64,000 bases of DNA from Methanocella paludicola SANAE (GTDB lineage Archaea; Halobacteriota; Methanocellia; Methanocellales; Methanocellaceae). The stretch is taken from positions 1,178,001-1,242,000 of the forward strand of contig NC_013665.1 of the NCBI RefSeq assembly GCF_000011005.1, read 5' to 3'. How positions within the stretch are numbered: position 1 is the first letter of the stretch; the number at the start of each line of letters is the position of its first letter. The notes under the pieces are model-generated. The model did not search any database. It was given only the letters and a program-made list of their open reading frames with translations, and had not been told where the DNA came from. Shown piece by piece: positions 45,849 to 54,207 of the stretch. A program made the translations under genes and the position numbers.

Positions 45849-46709
45849 TTATTTATATCTCTTAAACGCAATGACTAAGCCAAGCGCGATGAGGGCGCCG
45901 ATGAGCACAAAGCCCGGGGTGGGCGTCGAGGTGGCCGTTGGGATGGCGGTCGGAGTAGTAGTGACCGTTGTAGTCGCGTTGGGGGCTACGGTCGGGCTAG
46001 CCGTGGGCGTGGCACTGATCGCTGGAGTCGCAGTCGCCGTTGGCGTCACGAACTCGACGTTCTCCTCCAGGCCGTACGAGCTACCGTTGGTCGATATGGC
46101 AAAGATCGTTATTTCGGCGGGCGTGGAGTTGTCAACCCATGGAAGGCTGGTATAGACCTTACCATCCTTATCGGTGAACGCGCTGTCGGGGTTCAGTATC
46201 CCCACGCTAGAGCGGAGCAGGATCTGCCATCCGGCACCTACGGAGTGGCCCCAGTAATCGTTTATCTGGACAGTGATGTCGGCGCTGTTACCATAGGTGA
46301 TGTGCTGGGTGCTCATGGTCATGTTCGCATAGTAGGGCATCGCCATGAGGACGACGCTCCTGGTATACGTATCGTTCGTGGTGACGTTCAGGCCTTCGGA
46401 ATAGCCTTCCACATAGTATGGAGACCAGGCGTAGACCCGGTAGAAGCCCTCTGATACGTTCGTGAACTGGAAGAAGCCTTTCTCGTCCGGGGTCACGTTG
46501 AAGCCGGGGATGTAATCGGAAGCGTTCGACCCGTTGACGAGCTTCACAATGGTACCGTCCGGTACTGCCTGGCCGGTGTTGAAGGCGACCTTGCCGCTGA
46601 TGCTTCCCGGTGCAGAAGCGGCCGCCGCAGGCAATATAAGGCAGGCCGATAACAAAAAAATAAAAGCCACGGAAGATATTATGTGGATGCTTCTTCTCAT
46701 AGATATCAT
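45849..46709 (-). CDS. PGF-CTERM-type surface protein with Ig-like domains
   Basis: A 286-residue exported protein. Signal segment ISSVAFIFLLSACLILPAAAA. Then a carboxypeptidase-regulatory-like domain (GSISGKVAFNTGQAVPDGTIVKLVNG) and an invasin-like Ig domain (MSTQHITYGNSADITVQINDYWGHSVGAGWQILL, then SAFTDKDGKVYTSL). A Thr/Pro/Ala linker of about 55 residues, probably O-glycosylated, leads to TPTPGFVLIGALIALGLVIAFKRYK: a PGF tripeptide, one membrane helix and a basic tail. In archaea this is the sorting signal recognised by archaeosortase A for lipid attachment. Function of the body unknown. Confidence 0.8.
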   Translation of the reverse strand: MISMRRSIHIISSVAFIFLLSACLILPAAAASAPGSISGKVAFNTGQAVPDGTIVKLVNGSNASDYIPGFNVTPDEKGFFQFTNVSEGFYRVYAWSPYYVEGYSEGLNVTTNDTYTRSVVLMAMPYYANMTMSTQHITYGNSADITVQINDYWGHSVGAGWQILLRSSVGILNPDSAFTDKDGKVYTSLPWVDNSTPAEITIFAISTNGSSYGLEENVEFVTPTATATPAISATPTASPTVAPNATTTVTTTPTAIPTATSTPTPGFVLIGALIALGLVIAFKRYK

Positions 46710-46774
46710 AAAAAATTAGGCCTTTTTGCTATAATAAGCTTGTTTTAACTACGAATGAGGCCGTATATATCGGC

Positions 46775-47662
46775 TTATAATCGATTTTTATGGGCGGAAA
46801 TGAGGTCAAAAACCTCTGCCGCCGATGTCTTCCGGTAGCTACCCCTCGCAGTCACTTTAAGCGCCCCAGCGGCGCTGGCGAACTCCAGGCACTCCTCAAG
46901 GGACATGCCCCGAAGCCGTGCATACATGAACCCGGCGGCGAATGCCGCCCCTGCGCCGGTCGTATCTACCGCCTCCGTATCGAACGCCGGCACGCTGACG
47001 ATGGCCCCGTCACAGCATATGCATCCCATTTCGCCCAGCGTAACGATCGCCAGGCCATTGTTGGCCTCGTAGATCTTTCGTGCAGCCTCGACCGGGTCGT
47101 CCGATATGAGCTTCGATATCTCCTCGCCGGCGATGACGACGTCGAAAAGCCCTATGTTCCGGATGGAGGGCACGTCGAGATTAAGCTGTGCAGGTATGCC
47201 TGCGGCTCGGGCCGCCTTCGCAATGATGGCGCCGTTCCTGCCAAAGCAGCCGTCGACGTAAACGTATTTTGAACTCTTGAAGTCGTCGGGTATCGGGATC
47301 TCGTCCTCGGGCGTATTGTCGTGAAAAGTAATGGTCGAGCGCTTCAGCCTGTCCAGGACGATGGCCGTTAAGGCTGTCTTCCCGACTTTCTGGACCAGCG
47401 CCTTTACCCCTTCCTTTTCGAGGCTCCATAATACATAGTCGCCCATAGGATCGTCGCCTATCGGGCTGCCTGCCAGGCCGACTCTCATACCCAGGCTCGA
47501 TAAGGTCAGCGCCGCGAGCGCTGCGTCGCCGCCGACGGACATCCGGTAATCGATCGCCGTGGCCTGCTCGTGCTCGTACTGCTGCCGCTCGAGCCTTCCC
47601 GAGATATCCAGCGAGATAGCGCCATAGCAAAAAACGTCGTACACGATTACATTATACGCCAT
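46775..47662 (-). CDS. PfkB-family carbohydrate kinase
   Basis: A 295-residue ribokinase-fold kinase. The first motif GGDAALAALTLSSLGMRVGLAGSPIGDDPMG and the second DTTGAGAAFAAGFMYARL, with the catalytic Asp near the C-terminus, are intact. Substrate may be a sugar or nucleoside; some methanogens use this family for inosine/cytidine kinase. Nothing in the neighbours decides between them. ATG at 47660-47662, single gene. Confidence 0.88.
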   Translation of the reverse strand: MAYNVIVYDVFCYGAISLDISGRLERQQYEHEQATAIDYRMSVGGDAALAALTLSSLGMRVGLAGSPIGDDPMGDYVLWSLEKEGVKALVQKVGKTALTAIVLDRLKRSTITFHDNTPEDEIPIPDDFKSSKYVYVDGCFGRNGAIIAKAARAAGIPAQLNLDVPSIRNIGLFDVVIAGEEISKLISDDPVEAARKIYEANNGLAIVTLGEMGCICCDGAIVSVPAFDTEAVDTTGAGAAFAAGFMYARLRGMSLEECLEFASAAGALKVTARGSYRKTSAAEVFDLISAHKNRL

Positions 47663-47779
47663 ACTATGTTTTTAAGTTTTCATCGCAAACCCTAAATACC
47701 ATATCGTCTAACCTAATCATTTACCGGTACTCCGGTATGGAGCGTAACCTGTTGTTCGTAGATAGTTTATGTTCCCGTT

Positions 47780-47807
47780 GCCCGCCGAGAAAGGCACGTG
47801 GGCGGGC
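47780..47807 (+). promoter_or_regulatory. Hairpin in leader of ABC exporter gene
   Basis: GCCCGCC (47780-47786) and GGCGGGC (47801-47807) form a perfect 7-bp stem 33 bases before the start codon of the ATPase gene. It may be a leader structure or the terminator of an upstream transcript. Confidence 0.45.
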
Positions 47808-47839
47808 TTTGACCAGAATAAGCCAATGGGGGCTTAACT

Positions 47840-48721
47840 ATGGAAACGGTAATACAGACAACGGACCTGACAAAATTTTACGGCAAAAGTCGCGGGATAA
47901 AGGACGTTAGCATCACAGTAAACAAAGGCGACATCTTCGGCTTTTTAGGCCCGAACGGCGCGGGCAAATCGACCACCATAAGGACTCTTCTGGACTTCAT
48001 CCGGCCTTCGGCCGGCTCCGCCACGATCTTCGGCATGGACTGCCGCAAGGACTCCGTAGCCATCCGAAAGCGCATCGGCTACATCCCGGGCGACTTCGGC
48101 CTGTACGGCCACATGACCGGCTGGAAGTTCCTCGAATATTTCGGGCGCATACGAGGTGGATATGATACCTCGGCCGCAAAAGAATACTCGAAGAAGCTCG
48201 ACATCCGGCTCGACCGCAGGATGAAGGAGTACTCGAGGGGCATGCGGCAGAAGGTAGCTATCATCCAGGCGTTCATGAATAACCCTGACCTTATCATAAT
48301 GGACGAGCCCACCAACGGCCTCGACCCGCTGGTGCAGCAGACCTTCATGGATATGCTGCACGAGGACGCAGGCCGGACGATATTCATGTCGTCGCACGTG
48401 CTCTCGGAGGTGGAAAAATCCTGCAACCGGGTGGCCATCATCAAGGAAGGCCGCATCGTGACCGAGGAGCAGGTCGAGGCGCTGCGGCAAAAATCCGGCA
48501 AAGTGCTTGAAGTCAAGTTCGCGCAGCCCCTGACGAAGGAGATCTTCTACCTGCCCGGCATCAGCAACTTAACGCAGGTCAATGGCGCTTACCGCATGAC
48601 GGTCACCGGCAGTCTCGAGGAGCTTCTCCAGGAGATATCCCGCCACAGGCTGGCGGATATCAGCATACACCAGATGACGCTCGAAGACATTTTCATGCAC
48701 TACTACGAGGGGGCGAAGTAA
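47840..48721 (+). CDS. ABC exporter ATP-binding protein (tandem copy 1)
   Basis: A 293-residue ATPase with Walker A GPNGAGKST, signature YSRGMRQKVAIIQAF, Walker B LIIMDEPTNGLDP and SSHVLSEVEKSC. It is closely related to the ATPase at 49688 (same METVIxTxxLTKFYGK start and TLLDFIRPS block), from which it differs by a two-residue shortening before RTIFMSSHV. The permease follows one base after its stop. Part of a tandemly duplicated exporter region. Confidence 0.93.
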   Translation: METVIQTTDLTKFYGKSRGIKDVSITVNKGDIFGFLGPNGAGKSTTIRTLLDFIRPSAGSATIFGMDCRKDSVAIRKRIGYIPGDFGLYGHMTGWKFLEYFGRIRGGYDTSAAKEYSKKLDIRLDRRMKEYSRGMRQKVAIIQAFMNNPDLIIMDEPTNGLDPLVQQTFMDMLHEDAGRTIFMSSHVLSEVEKSCNRVAIIKEGRIVTEEQVEALRQKSGKVLEVKFAQPLTKEIFYLPGISNLTQVNGAYRMTVTGSLEELLQEISRHRLADISIHQMTLEDIFMHYYEGAK

Positions 48722-48722
48722 G

Positions 48723-49523
48723 ACGGCGCTGGAAGTATTCAAGCAGGCTATAAAGGATAAGTGGGTTGGCGCCACAGTAGCCGCTGTACTGCTTTTCCTG
48801 TACGTGTTCTGGATCGCCACGTTCTACCCGGCGCTCAAGCCGAACATGTCCATGTACGACGACATGCTGAGCAATCCCACGTTCCAGGCGCTACTCGGGG
48901 AACAGGTAGCCACCATGGGCACATTTGTGGGATTCATGACCATGGAAGTGTTCAGCTACATGGGGCTCGTCCTGGGCGCGTACATCATCTTTATGGCGGC
49001 TTCGTTCGCGGCCGGGGAGATCGAGCAGAAGAGCAGCGAGCTGTTGCTGTCGCTTCCGGTAAGGCGTGAGTCGCTCATCATATCGAGGTTCACGGCCATG
49101 CTGCCGTTCATCGCCTTAATCGTGTTGGCGGAGCTGGCCGCTATCTACGCCGGAGGCCGGTATATCGGAGAGGACTCCTCGATACGGTGGTTCGCCTATG
49201 CCATGCTGTTCATGGGCTTTTTCCTGGTCGCCGTGGGCGCGATGGCGCTGCTGATATCGTCCCTGATGAGCGATGGCAGGAAGGCCGCCCTGGTATCTCT
49301 GGGCATACTGCTCGGCATGTTCCTGGTCGAGAACATCGGCTCGATGGTCACGAGCATCGACTGGGCGAGGAGCCTGTCCCTGTTCCATTATGTAAGGCTG
49401 ACTTCGATCGTCATGAACCACGAGGTCGTCTGGCGGAATGCCGGGATATTGCTGGTCATCACCGTGGTCTGTCTGGTACTCGCCGTCATCGTCTTCAGGC
49501 AGCGCGACATCAACGTCACGTAA
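48723..49523 (+). CDS. ABC-2 permease with apparent ACG start (tandem copy 1)
   Basis: A 266-residue permease. The only standard start in frame (GTG 48804) would delete the N-terminal helix. The reading frame upstream, TALEVFKQAIKDKWVGATVAAVL, aligns with the N-termini of its two paralogs (MSLAVLFQTLKDKARG and MSLKVLRQTLLDKWKS), and the position of their ATG is ACG here, 9 bases after GAGGGGG. Length then equals the paralogs (264 and 266). A CTG two codons later is also possible. It has six membrane helices and a GEIEQKSSELLLSLPVRRE motif. Confidence 0.85.
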   Translation, partial: TALEVFKQAIKDKWVGATVAAVLLFLYVFWIATFYPALKPNMSMYDDMLSNPTFQALLGEQVATMGTFVGFMTMEVFSYMGLVLGAYIIFMAASFAAGEIEQKSSELLLSLPVRRESLIISRFTAMLPFIALIVLAELAAIYAGGRYIGEDSSIRWFAYAMLFMGFFLVAVGAMALLISSLMSDGRKAALVSLGILLGMFLVENIGSMVTSIDWARSLSLFHYVRLTSIVMNHEVVWRNAGILLVITVVCLVLAVIVFRQRDINVT

Positions 49524-49532
49524 AAATAGCAA

Positions 49533-49556
49533 AGCCCCGACAGGGGCTCTTTTTTT
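49533..49556 (+). terminator. Rho-independent-like terminator
   Basis: AGCCCC and GGGGCT around a GACA loop, then CTTTTTTT, ten bases after the permease stop. Confidence 0.8.
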
Positions 49557-49687
49557 AATTACAAGCGGTAATCTTTATATACCGGGAGTTTAGCTGGCAA
49601 GAAAATCCTTAAATAAGCAATAAGGAGACTTCCTAATGCCGAATAAAGTGGCACATGCCTTCGGCAAAAATCAGCTGAGGCTTAACA

Positions 49688-50575
49688 ATGGAAACTGTCA
49701 TCGAAACGAAAAATCTGACTAAGTTTTACGGAAAAAACCGGGGCATTAAAGACGTGAATATCACCGTACGAAAAGGCGATATCTTCGGCTTCCTCGGGCC
49801 CAACGGTGCGGGTAAATCGACCACGATCCGCACGCTGCTCGACTTCATCCGGCCGTCGAGTGGCAGAGCGACCATCTTAGGCATGGACTGCCAGAAGGAC
49901 TCGCTCGCGATCCGGAAACGGACCGGGTACGTCCCCGGTGACGCGAACCTCTATGGCCACATGACCGGCTGGAAGTATCTCGAGTATATCGGTGGCATCC
50001 GGGGCCAGTACGATGCGGCGTCGGCGAAAAAGTACGCGGAGCGCTTTGAGATCCGGCTCGACCGCAGGATGCGGGAGTATTCCAGCGGCATGCGGCAGAA
50101 GGTCGTCCTCATCCAGGCCCTCATGAATGATCCCGACCTGGTCATCATGGACGAGCCGACGAAGGGCCTGGACCCGCTTGTACAGCAGATCTTTATGGAC
50201 GTGGTCCGGGAAGAGGCCGCCAATGGTAAGACCATCTTCATGTCGTCCCACGTGCTCTCCGAAGTTGAAAAAGTCTGCAATCGCGTCGCGATCATCAAGG
50301 AGGGCATGATTGTCGCCGAGGAGGACATGGAGAGCCTCAAGCACAAAGCTGGCAAGGTCGTCGAGGTGAAGTTCCGGGGAGCGAAGCCTGAGCCCTTCAC
50401 GATCAGCGGCATCGGCAACGTGGCGCAGCTCAACGGGTACTACCGGATGACGGCGGCCGGCGATATCCGGAACATACTCCGGGATATCGCCTCCTACGAC
50501 GTCGAGGACGTCAACATCCACTCCATGACGCTGGACGACATCTTCATGCAGTATTACACGCCCGGGGTGAAGTGA
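49688..50575 (+). CDS. ABC exporter ATP-binding protein (tandem copy 2)
   Basis: A 295-residue ATPase, about three quarters identical by eye to the product of the gene at 47840. Walker A GPNGAGKST, signature YSSGMRQKVVLIQAL, Walker B LVIMDEPTKGLDP; SSHVLSEVEKVC follows. It is followed immediately by one permease and then a second, so the complex may use two different permeases. Own promoter region at 49560-49680 after the terminator. Confidence 0.93.
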   Translation: METVIETKNLTKFYGKNRGIKDVNITVRKGDIFGFLGPNGAGKSTTIRTLLDFIRPSSGRATILGMDCQKDSLAIRKRTGYVPGDANLYGHMTGWKYLEYIGGIRGQYDAASAKKYAERFEIRLDRRMREYSSGMRQKVVLIQALMNDPDLVIMDEPTKGLDPLVQQIFMDVVREEAANGKTIFMSSHVLSEVEKVCNRVAIIKEGMIVAEEDMESLKHKAGKVVEVKFRGAKPEPFTISGIGNVAQLNGYYRMTAAGDIRNILRDIASYDVEDVNIHSMTLDDIFMQYYTPGVK

Positions 50576-51370
50576 ATGTCCCTCGCGGTCCTGTTCCAGA
50601 CGCTCAAGGACAAGGCGAGGGGGACCGGTTTGGCGGTGCTGCTCATCCTCATCTTCGTCACCTACATGGTGGCGATGTTCCCCGAGGTCCAGAAGATGAC
50701 GGGCCTCGACGAGCTCATGAAGAGCCCCGCCTTCCAGGCGCTGCTGGGTAAGATTCCCGACTTCACGTCCTTCGACGGCTTCATAACTCTCGAATTATTC
50801 ACCCTGTCAGCACTGGTCATATGTGGATACATCGCATTCCTGACTGCGTCCTTCCTCGCGGGGGAGATCGAGATGAAGACCATCGACCTGCTGCTGGCGC
50901 AGCCCGTCACCCGGGTCCGGCTGGTCATCTACCGATATGCCGCCCTCATACCCATCGTCATCCTGCTCATGGCGGCGATCATGGTCGGATTGTACGTAGG
51001 GACCCAATACATGGGCATCGCCGCATCCTACGGCTGGCTCGCGTATGCGCTGGTCTTCGCGGGGGCCTTCATGCTGGCGTTCGGCGGGATCTCCCTGTTC
51101 ATCTCGGCGCTGTTGAGCGACGGCCGGACGGCGGCGATCGTGTCCCTCGGGCTGCTGTTCGCCATGTACTTCATGGAGACCATCGGGGAGTCCGTGGAAA
51201 AGGTGAGCATCGTCCGCAGCCTGTCCCTGTTCCACTACGTCCAGTATAGCAACATCATGGTCTACCATGACTTGAATTTGGGCAACCTCGGCGTCCTTAT
51301 CGCCGTGGCCGTCGTATTCGTTGCGCTAGCGGTGTATACATTCCATCGCCGGGATATTAACGTGGTATAG
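50576..51370 (+). CDS. ABC-2 permease (tandem copy 2a)
   Basis: A 264-residue permease; ATG follows the ATPase stop with no gap. Six membrane helices with the ABC-2 core GEIEMKTIDLLLAQPVTRVRLVIYRYAAL, and the conserved LSDGRTAAIVSLGLLFAMYFMETIG found in all three permeases here. Ends in FHRRDINVV, the same C-terminal motif as its paralogs (RQRDINVT, QRRDINVS). Confidence 0.92.
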   Translation: MSLAVLFQTLKDKARGTGLAVLLILIFVTYMVAMFPEVQKMTGLDELMKSPAFQALLGKIPDFTSFDGFITLELFTLSALVICGYIAFLTASFLAGEIEMKTIDLLLAQPVTRVRLVIYRYAALIPIVILLMAAIMVGLYVGTQYMGIAASYGWLAYALVFAGAFMLAFGGISLFISALLSDGRTAAIVSLGLLFAMYFMETIGESVEKVSIVRSLSLFHYVQYSNIMVYHDLNLGNLGVLIAVAVVFVALAVYTFHRRDINVV

Positions 51371-51380
51371 GAGGTATGAC

Positions 51381-52181
51381 ATGTCCCTTAAAGTACTTCG
51401 ACAAACGCTGCTGGACAAGTGGAAGAGCATCGGCCTGGTCACCGCCCTATTCTTCGTGTTCATGGCCTATTACACGGCCCTGTACCCCTCGACGGCGAGC
51501 CTGTCCACGGCCAGCATCAACGAGCTCCTCGAGAATCCGGCCATTAAAGTGTTGCTGGGCAACCTGCAGTGGGATAACTCGTTCGAGAGCTATATCTCGA
51601 CCAAGGGCCTCATGTTCACCGGACTGATCGCGGCCGGCTTCGTCGCGTGGCTGACGGCCGGGTTCCTCTCCGGCGAGGTCGACCATAAGACCATCGACCT
51701 GCTATTGGCCCAGCCCATCGTCCGCACCCGCCTCGTCCTCACTCGCTATGCCGCACTGGTCGCGACGGTCACGATCATGATGCTGGCGATGCTGGTCGGC
51801 GTCGTCGTCGCCGTCAAAGCGCTCGACATCACGACATCGATCCCGTGGATAGCGTATGCGATAGGGTATATGGGCGTGTTGACGCTGGCCTTCGGCGCGA
51901 TCGCGATGTCCATCTCGGCTTATCTGAGCGATGGCCGGAAGGCGGCGCTGACATCGCTGGGAGTCCTGGTCCTCATGTATTTCATGGAGACCGTGGGCTC
52001 GATCGTCGACCTGCTGGGTCCGATACGCTATTTGTCGCTCTTCCACTATGCCCGGTACAACGAGATGCTGATGACCCGGACCCTGAGCCTGGTCGATGTT
52101 GGCGTTATGCTGGCCGTGGCGATCGTGTTCGTGGCGCTGGCTGTCGTGGCCTTCCAGAGAAGGGACATTAACGTGTCCTGA
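51381..52181 (+). CDS. ABC-2 permease (tandem copy 2b)
   Basis: A 266-residue permease starting at ATG 51381, ten bases after 2a, preceded by TAGGAGGTATGAC. It is paralogous to 2a and to the permease at 48723 (GEVDHKTIDLLLAQPIVRTRLVL, LSDGRKAALTSLGVLVLMYFMETVG). Last gene of the exporter operon, ending inside a terminator hairpin. A heterodimer with 2a is likely. Confidence 0.92.
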   Translation: MSLKVLRQTLLDKWKSIGLVTALFFVFMAYYTALYPSTASLSTASINELLENPAIKVLLGNLQWDNSFESYISTKGLMFTGLIAAGFVAWLTAGFLSGEVDHKTIDLLLAQPIVRTRLVLTRYAALVATVTIMMLAMLVGVVVAVKALDITTSIPWIAYAIGYMGVLTLAFGAIAMSISAYLSDGRKAALTSLGVLVLMYFMETVGSIVDLLGPIRYLSLFHYARYNEMLMTRTLSLVDVGVMLAVAIVFVALAVVAFQRRDINVS

Positions 52182-52193
52182 TGTCCCTTTTTT
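52162..52193 (+). terminator. Terminator overlapping the permease stop codon
   Basis: GGGACAT (52162-52168) and ATGTCCC (52181-52187) form a stem, with the stop codon at its right foot, followed by TTTTTT. Confidence 0.75.
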
Positions 52194-52272
52194 ATTTTTA
52201 CATGCTCAAGTAGCCGGTGAAAAAATGAAAGACAGCTCAAGCGTTACGGCCGAAGGGCGACTGATCTTCTAT

Positions 52273-53118
52273 TTATTTTTTCCGCGGCTTACTATCCGGT
52301 GCTTTTTTCATGCTCCACGGGGAAAAGATGAACTTCGAGCTCATGATGAACGCCTGGTTCGTCGTGTTCAGGGCGCTGATCTCGTCCCCGGCGATCGGGG
52401 GGACGTACAGGAATTCGCGGTCATCCGTTATTAGCATGAACGCGCTGCGATGGTCCAGGACGCCCATCGCTTCCTTAAAGGGCGTGACCTTATTCGTATT
52501 TCCCATCTCGCCAGCGGAAAAGGCATCGATCATTTCCTTTGCCGACATGACGTAGATCGTCGCGTCGTCCTTCTCGAACGTTTTTTTCAGCCTGCCTTCG
52601 AGCGTCCCGTCGTCCGACATGACCATGAGGGTGACCTTAACGCCTTTGCCCGCCGCCCGCTCCAGATGGCGCACGTAGCGGTCCGATGCCATGCAATAAA
52701 TGCTCTGCTCCGCATGGTCGATCATGTCATCGATCTTGTAGCCGACGGTCGCGTTGCCATATATCGACCAGAGGGCGCGGGCGGACTTCTCCTGCCGGTT
52801 CTCCTTTTCCAGCGCGTGCAGCCCCCGGAGCGCCTCCTCCGCCGCCTTCACGTACACGTCCGCCAGGAGCCGGACGGCGATCTCGGGCGGGATCGCCTGG
52901 TAGACCAGCGGCTTGCTATTCGTCTCCACGACCAGCCCGCGCTCTTCCAGCGTCCGCAGGCTCTCGTAGATGCTCGGCTTGCTGATATCCAGCATTTCGA
53001 CCAGGTCCTTCGCCTCGGCGTACTTGTAAAGGACGAGCGCCGAATAGACCTTGGCCTCCGAATCGAAGAGGCCCAGCGTTTTGAGCGATGCCACGAGGGC
53101 GGGCGAGATATTTTTCAT
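52273..53118 (-). CDS. TrmB-family transcriptional regulator
   Basis: A 281-residue regulator. The N-terminal winged helix (LKTLGLFDSEAKVYSALVLYKYAEAKDLVEML, then SKPSIYESLRTLEERGLV) is the TrmB DNA-binding domain. A coiled-coil linker and a C-terminal PLD-like effector domain follow (SIYCMASDRYVRHLERAAGKGVKVTLMVMSDDG). TrmB proteins control sugar or transport genes on binding a ligand. The ATG at 53116-53118 is preferred over a start seven codons upstream. It is divergent from a methyltransferase gene, with dyad repeats between them, and convergent with the ABC exporters. Confidence 0.88.
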   Translation of the reverse strand: MKNISPALVASLKTLGLFDSEAKVYSALVLYKYAEAKDLVEMLDISKPSIYESLRTLEERGLVVETNSKPLVYQAIPPEIAVRLLADVYVKAAEEALRGLHALEKENRQEKSARALWSIYGNATVGYKIDDMIDHAEQSIYCMASDRYVRHLERAAGKGVKVTLMVMSDDGTLEGRLKKTFEKDDATIYVMSAKEMIDAFSAGEMGNTNKVTPFKEAMGVLDHRSAFMLITDDREFLYVPPIAGDEISALNTTNQAFIMSSKFIFSPWSMKKAPDSKPRKK

Positions 53119-53140
53119 GCTTACTAACAGACTTATCATT

Positions 53141-53224
53141 GGTAGTTAAATAGTTAACGACCAAAGCGAAAGTTATATATTCGATTACTGTACTCATGTC
53201 TATTGTAGTTAACCGGTTAATTAC
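53141..53224. promoter_or_regulatory. GTAGTTAA dyad repeats between TrmB and methyltransferase genes
   Basis: GTAGTTAACCGGTTAATTAC at 53205-53224 is a near-perfect 20-base palindrome, and a second half-palindrome, GGTAGTTAAATAGTTAACGAC, lies at 53141-53161 close to the regulator's own start. They are likely the operators of the divergent regulator, controlling itself and the methyltransferase. Confidence 0.6.
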
Positions 53225-53245
53225 TGTGTATCAGGTCGTGAAAAT

Positions 53246-54121
53246 ATGGATAAAAGCCAGTCAAGCACCAGCGCCTCGGGCATCGCCGCCCTGAGGGCAT
53301 ACGAGTCCAGGAAGCCCGAGGGCGAGCGTATCTGTAACGACACTTACGCCCGGCATTTTATCAGCACCTGGATGTACCACCTCGTCAATTTCTTCATGAG
53401 GCTCGGCTGGGATAAGATCAAGGGCCCCGACGTAGTGGGCTACCTGGTCGTCCGCTGCCGCTACATGGACGACTACCTGGAATCCTGTATCAAAGATGGG
53501 ATAAAGCAGTTAGTCATTCTGGGCGCCGGCTACGATTCCCGGGCTTATCGCTTCGAACAGCTTAAAGGCCGGGTCAAGGTATTCGAGGTCGATTTGCCCG
53601 GAACACAGGAGATCAAGCGTAAAAAGCTGGTCAACGTCTTCGGTGGCATACCGGATGGTGTCGTCCTGGTGCCGGTAGACTTTAATACCCAGAAACTGGA
53701 CGAGCGCCTGAAGGAAAGCGGCTATGACGGGAGCCTCAAGACGCTGTTCATCATGGAAGGCGTCGTATTCTATCTCACGCCGGAGGCAGTCGATGGCACA
53801 CTGGCCTTCATTGTGGGCCACTCCGGGAATGGAAGCTCCGTCATCTTCGACTATACCGATAAGGCCGTCGTAGACGGTACCTATAAGCGCTCCGAGATAT
53901 CGTCGATGAGGCGTTATAAGGCGTTCTCCGGCGAGGAGATCGTATACGGCATCGACAGCAGTACGATCAAAGAGTTCATGGAGGGCCGGGGGTTCGACCA
54001 CGTCGTGAACGTCACCGGCGACGACCTACACCGCATGTACTTCAAGGGCGCCAACGAGAAAAGGCAAGTAGCCCCGATCTATTCCATCGTCCACGCAACG
54101 GTCAGGCCAAAGAACGGCTAA
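53246..54121 (+). CDS. Leucine carboxyl methyltransferase-family SAM methyltransferase
   Basis: A 291-residue class I methyltransferase of the LCMT/TIGR00027-type branch. It begins QSSTSASGIAALRAYESRKPEGERICND, with the SAM-binding motif QLVILGAGYDSRAYRF and the downstream KVFEVDLPGTQEIKRKKL and FIMEGVVFYLTPEAV. In bacteria these act on small secondary-metabolite substrates. ATG at 53246 is preceded by a TATA-like stretch and the TrmB palindrome. Substrate unknown. Confidence 0.88.
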   Translation: MDKSQSSTSASGIAALRAYESRKPEGERICNDTYARHFISTWMYHLVNFFMRLGWDKIKGPDVVGYLVVRCRYMDDYLESCIKDGIKQLVILGAGYDSRAYRFEQLKGRVKVFEVDLPGTQEIKRKKLVNVFGGIPDGVVLVPVDFNTQKLDERLKESGYDGSLKTLFIMEGVVFYLTPEAVDGTLAFIVGHSGNGSSVIFDYTDKAVVDGTYKRSEISSMRRYKAFSGEEIVYGIDSSTIKEFMEGRGFDHVVNVTGDDLHRMYFKGANEKRQVAPIYSIVHATVRPKNG

Positions 54122-54157
54122 TTCTTTTTTATTATCGTTTACCGTGTGACTGCAAAA

Positions 54158-54202
54158 ACATTTATTACTATATACGTAATATACTAATTACGTAATAACT
54201 TG
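54158..54202 (+). promoter_or_regulatory. TACGTAAT repeats upstream of the MarR gene
   Basis: TATACGTAATATACTAATTACGTAATAA contains two ACGTAAT repeats, about 18 bases apart, with dyad symmetry (TTACGTAA). It overlaps the TATA region before the start at 54208 and probably binds the MarR protein itself. Confidence 0.5.
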
Positions 54203-54207
54203 ATATC

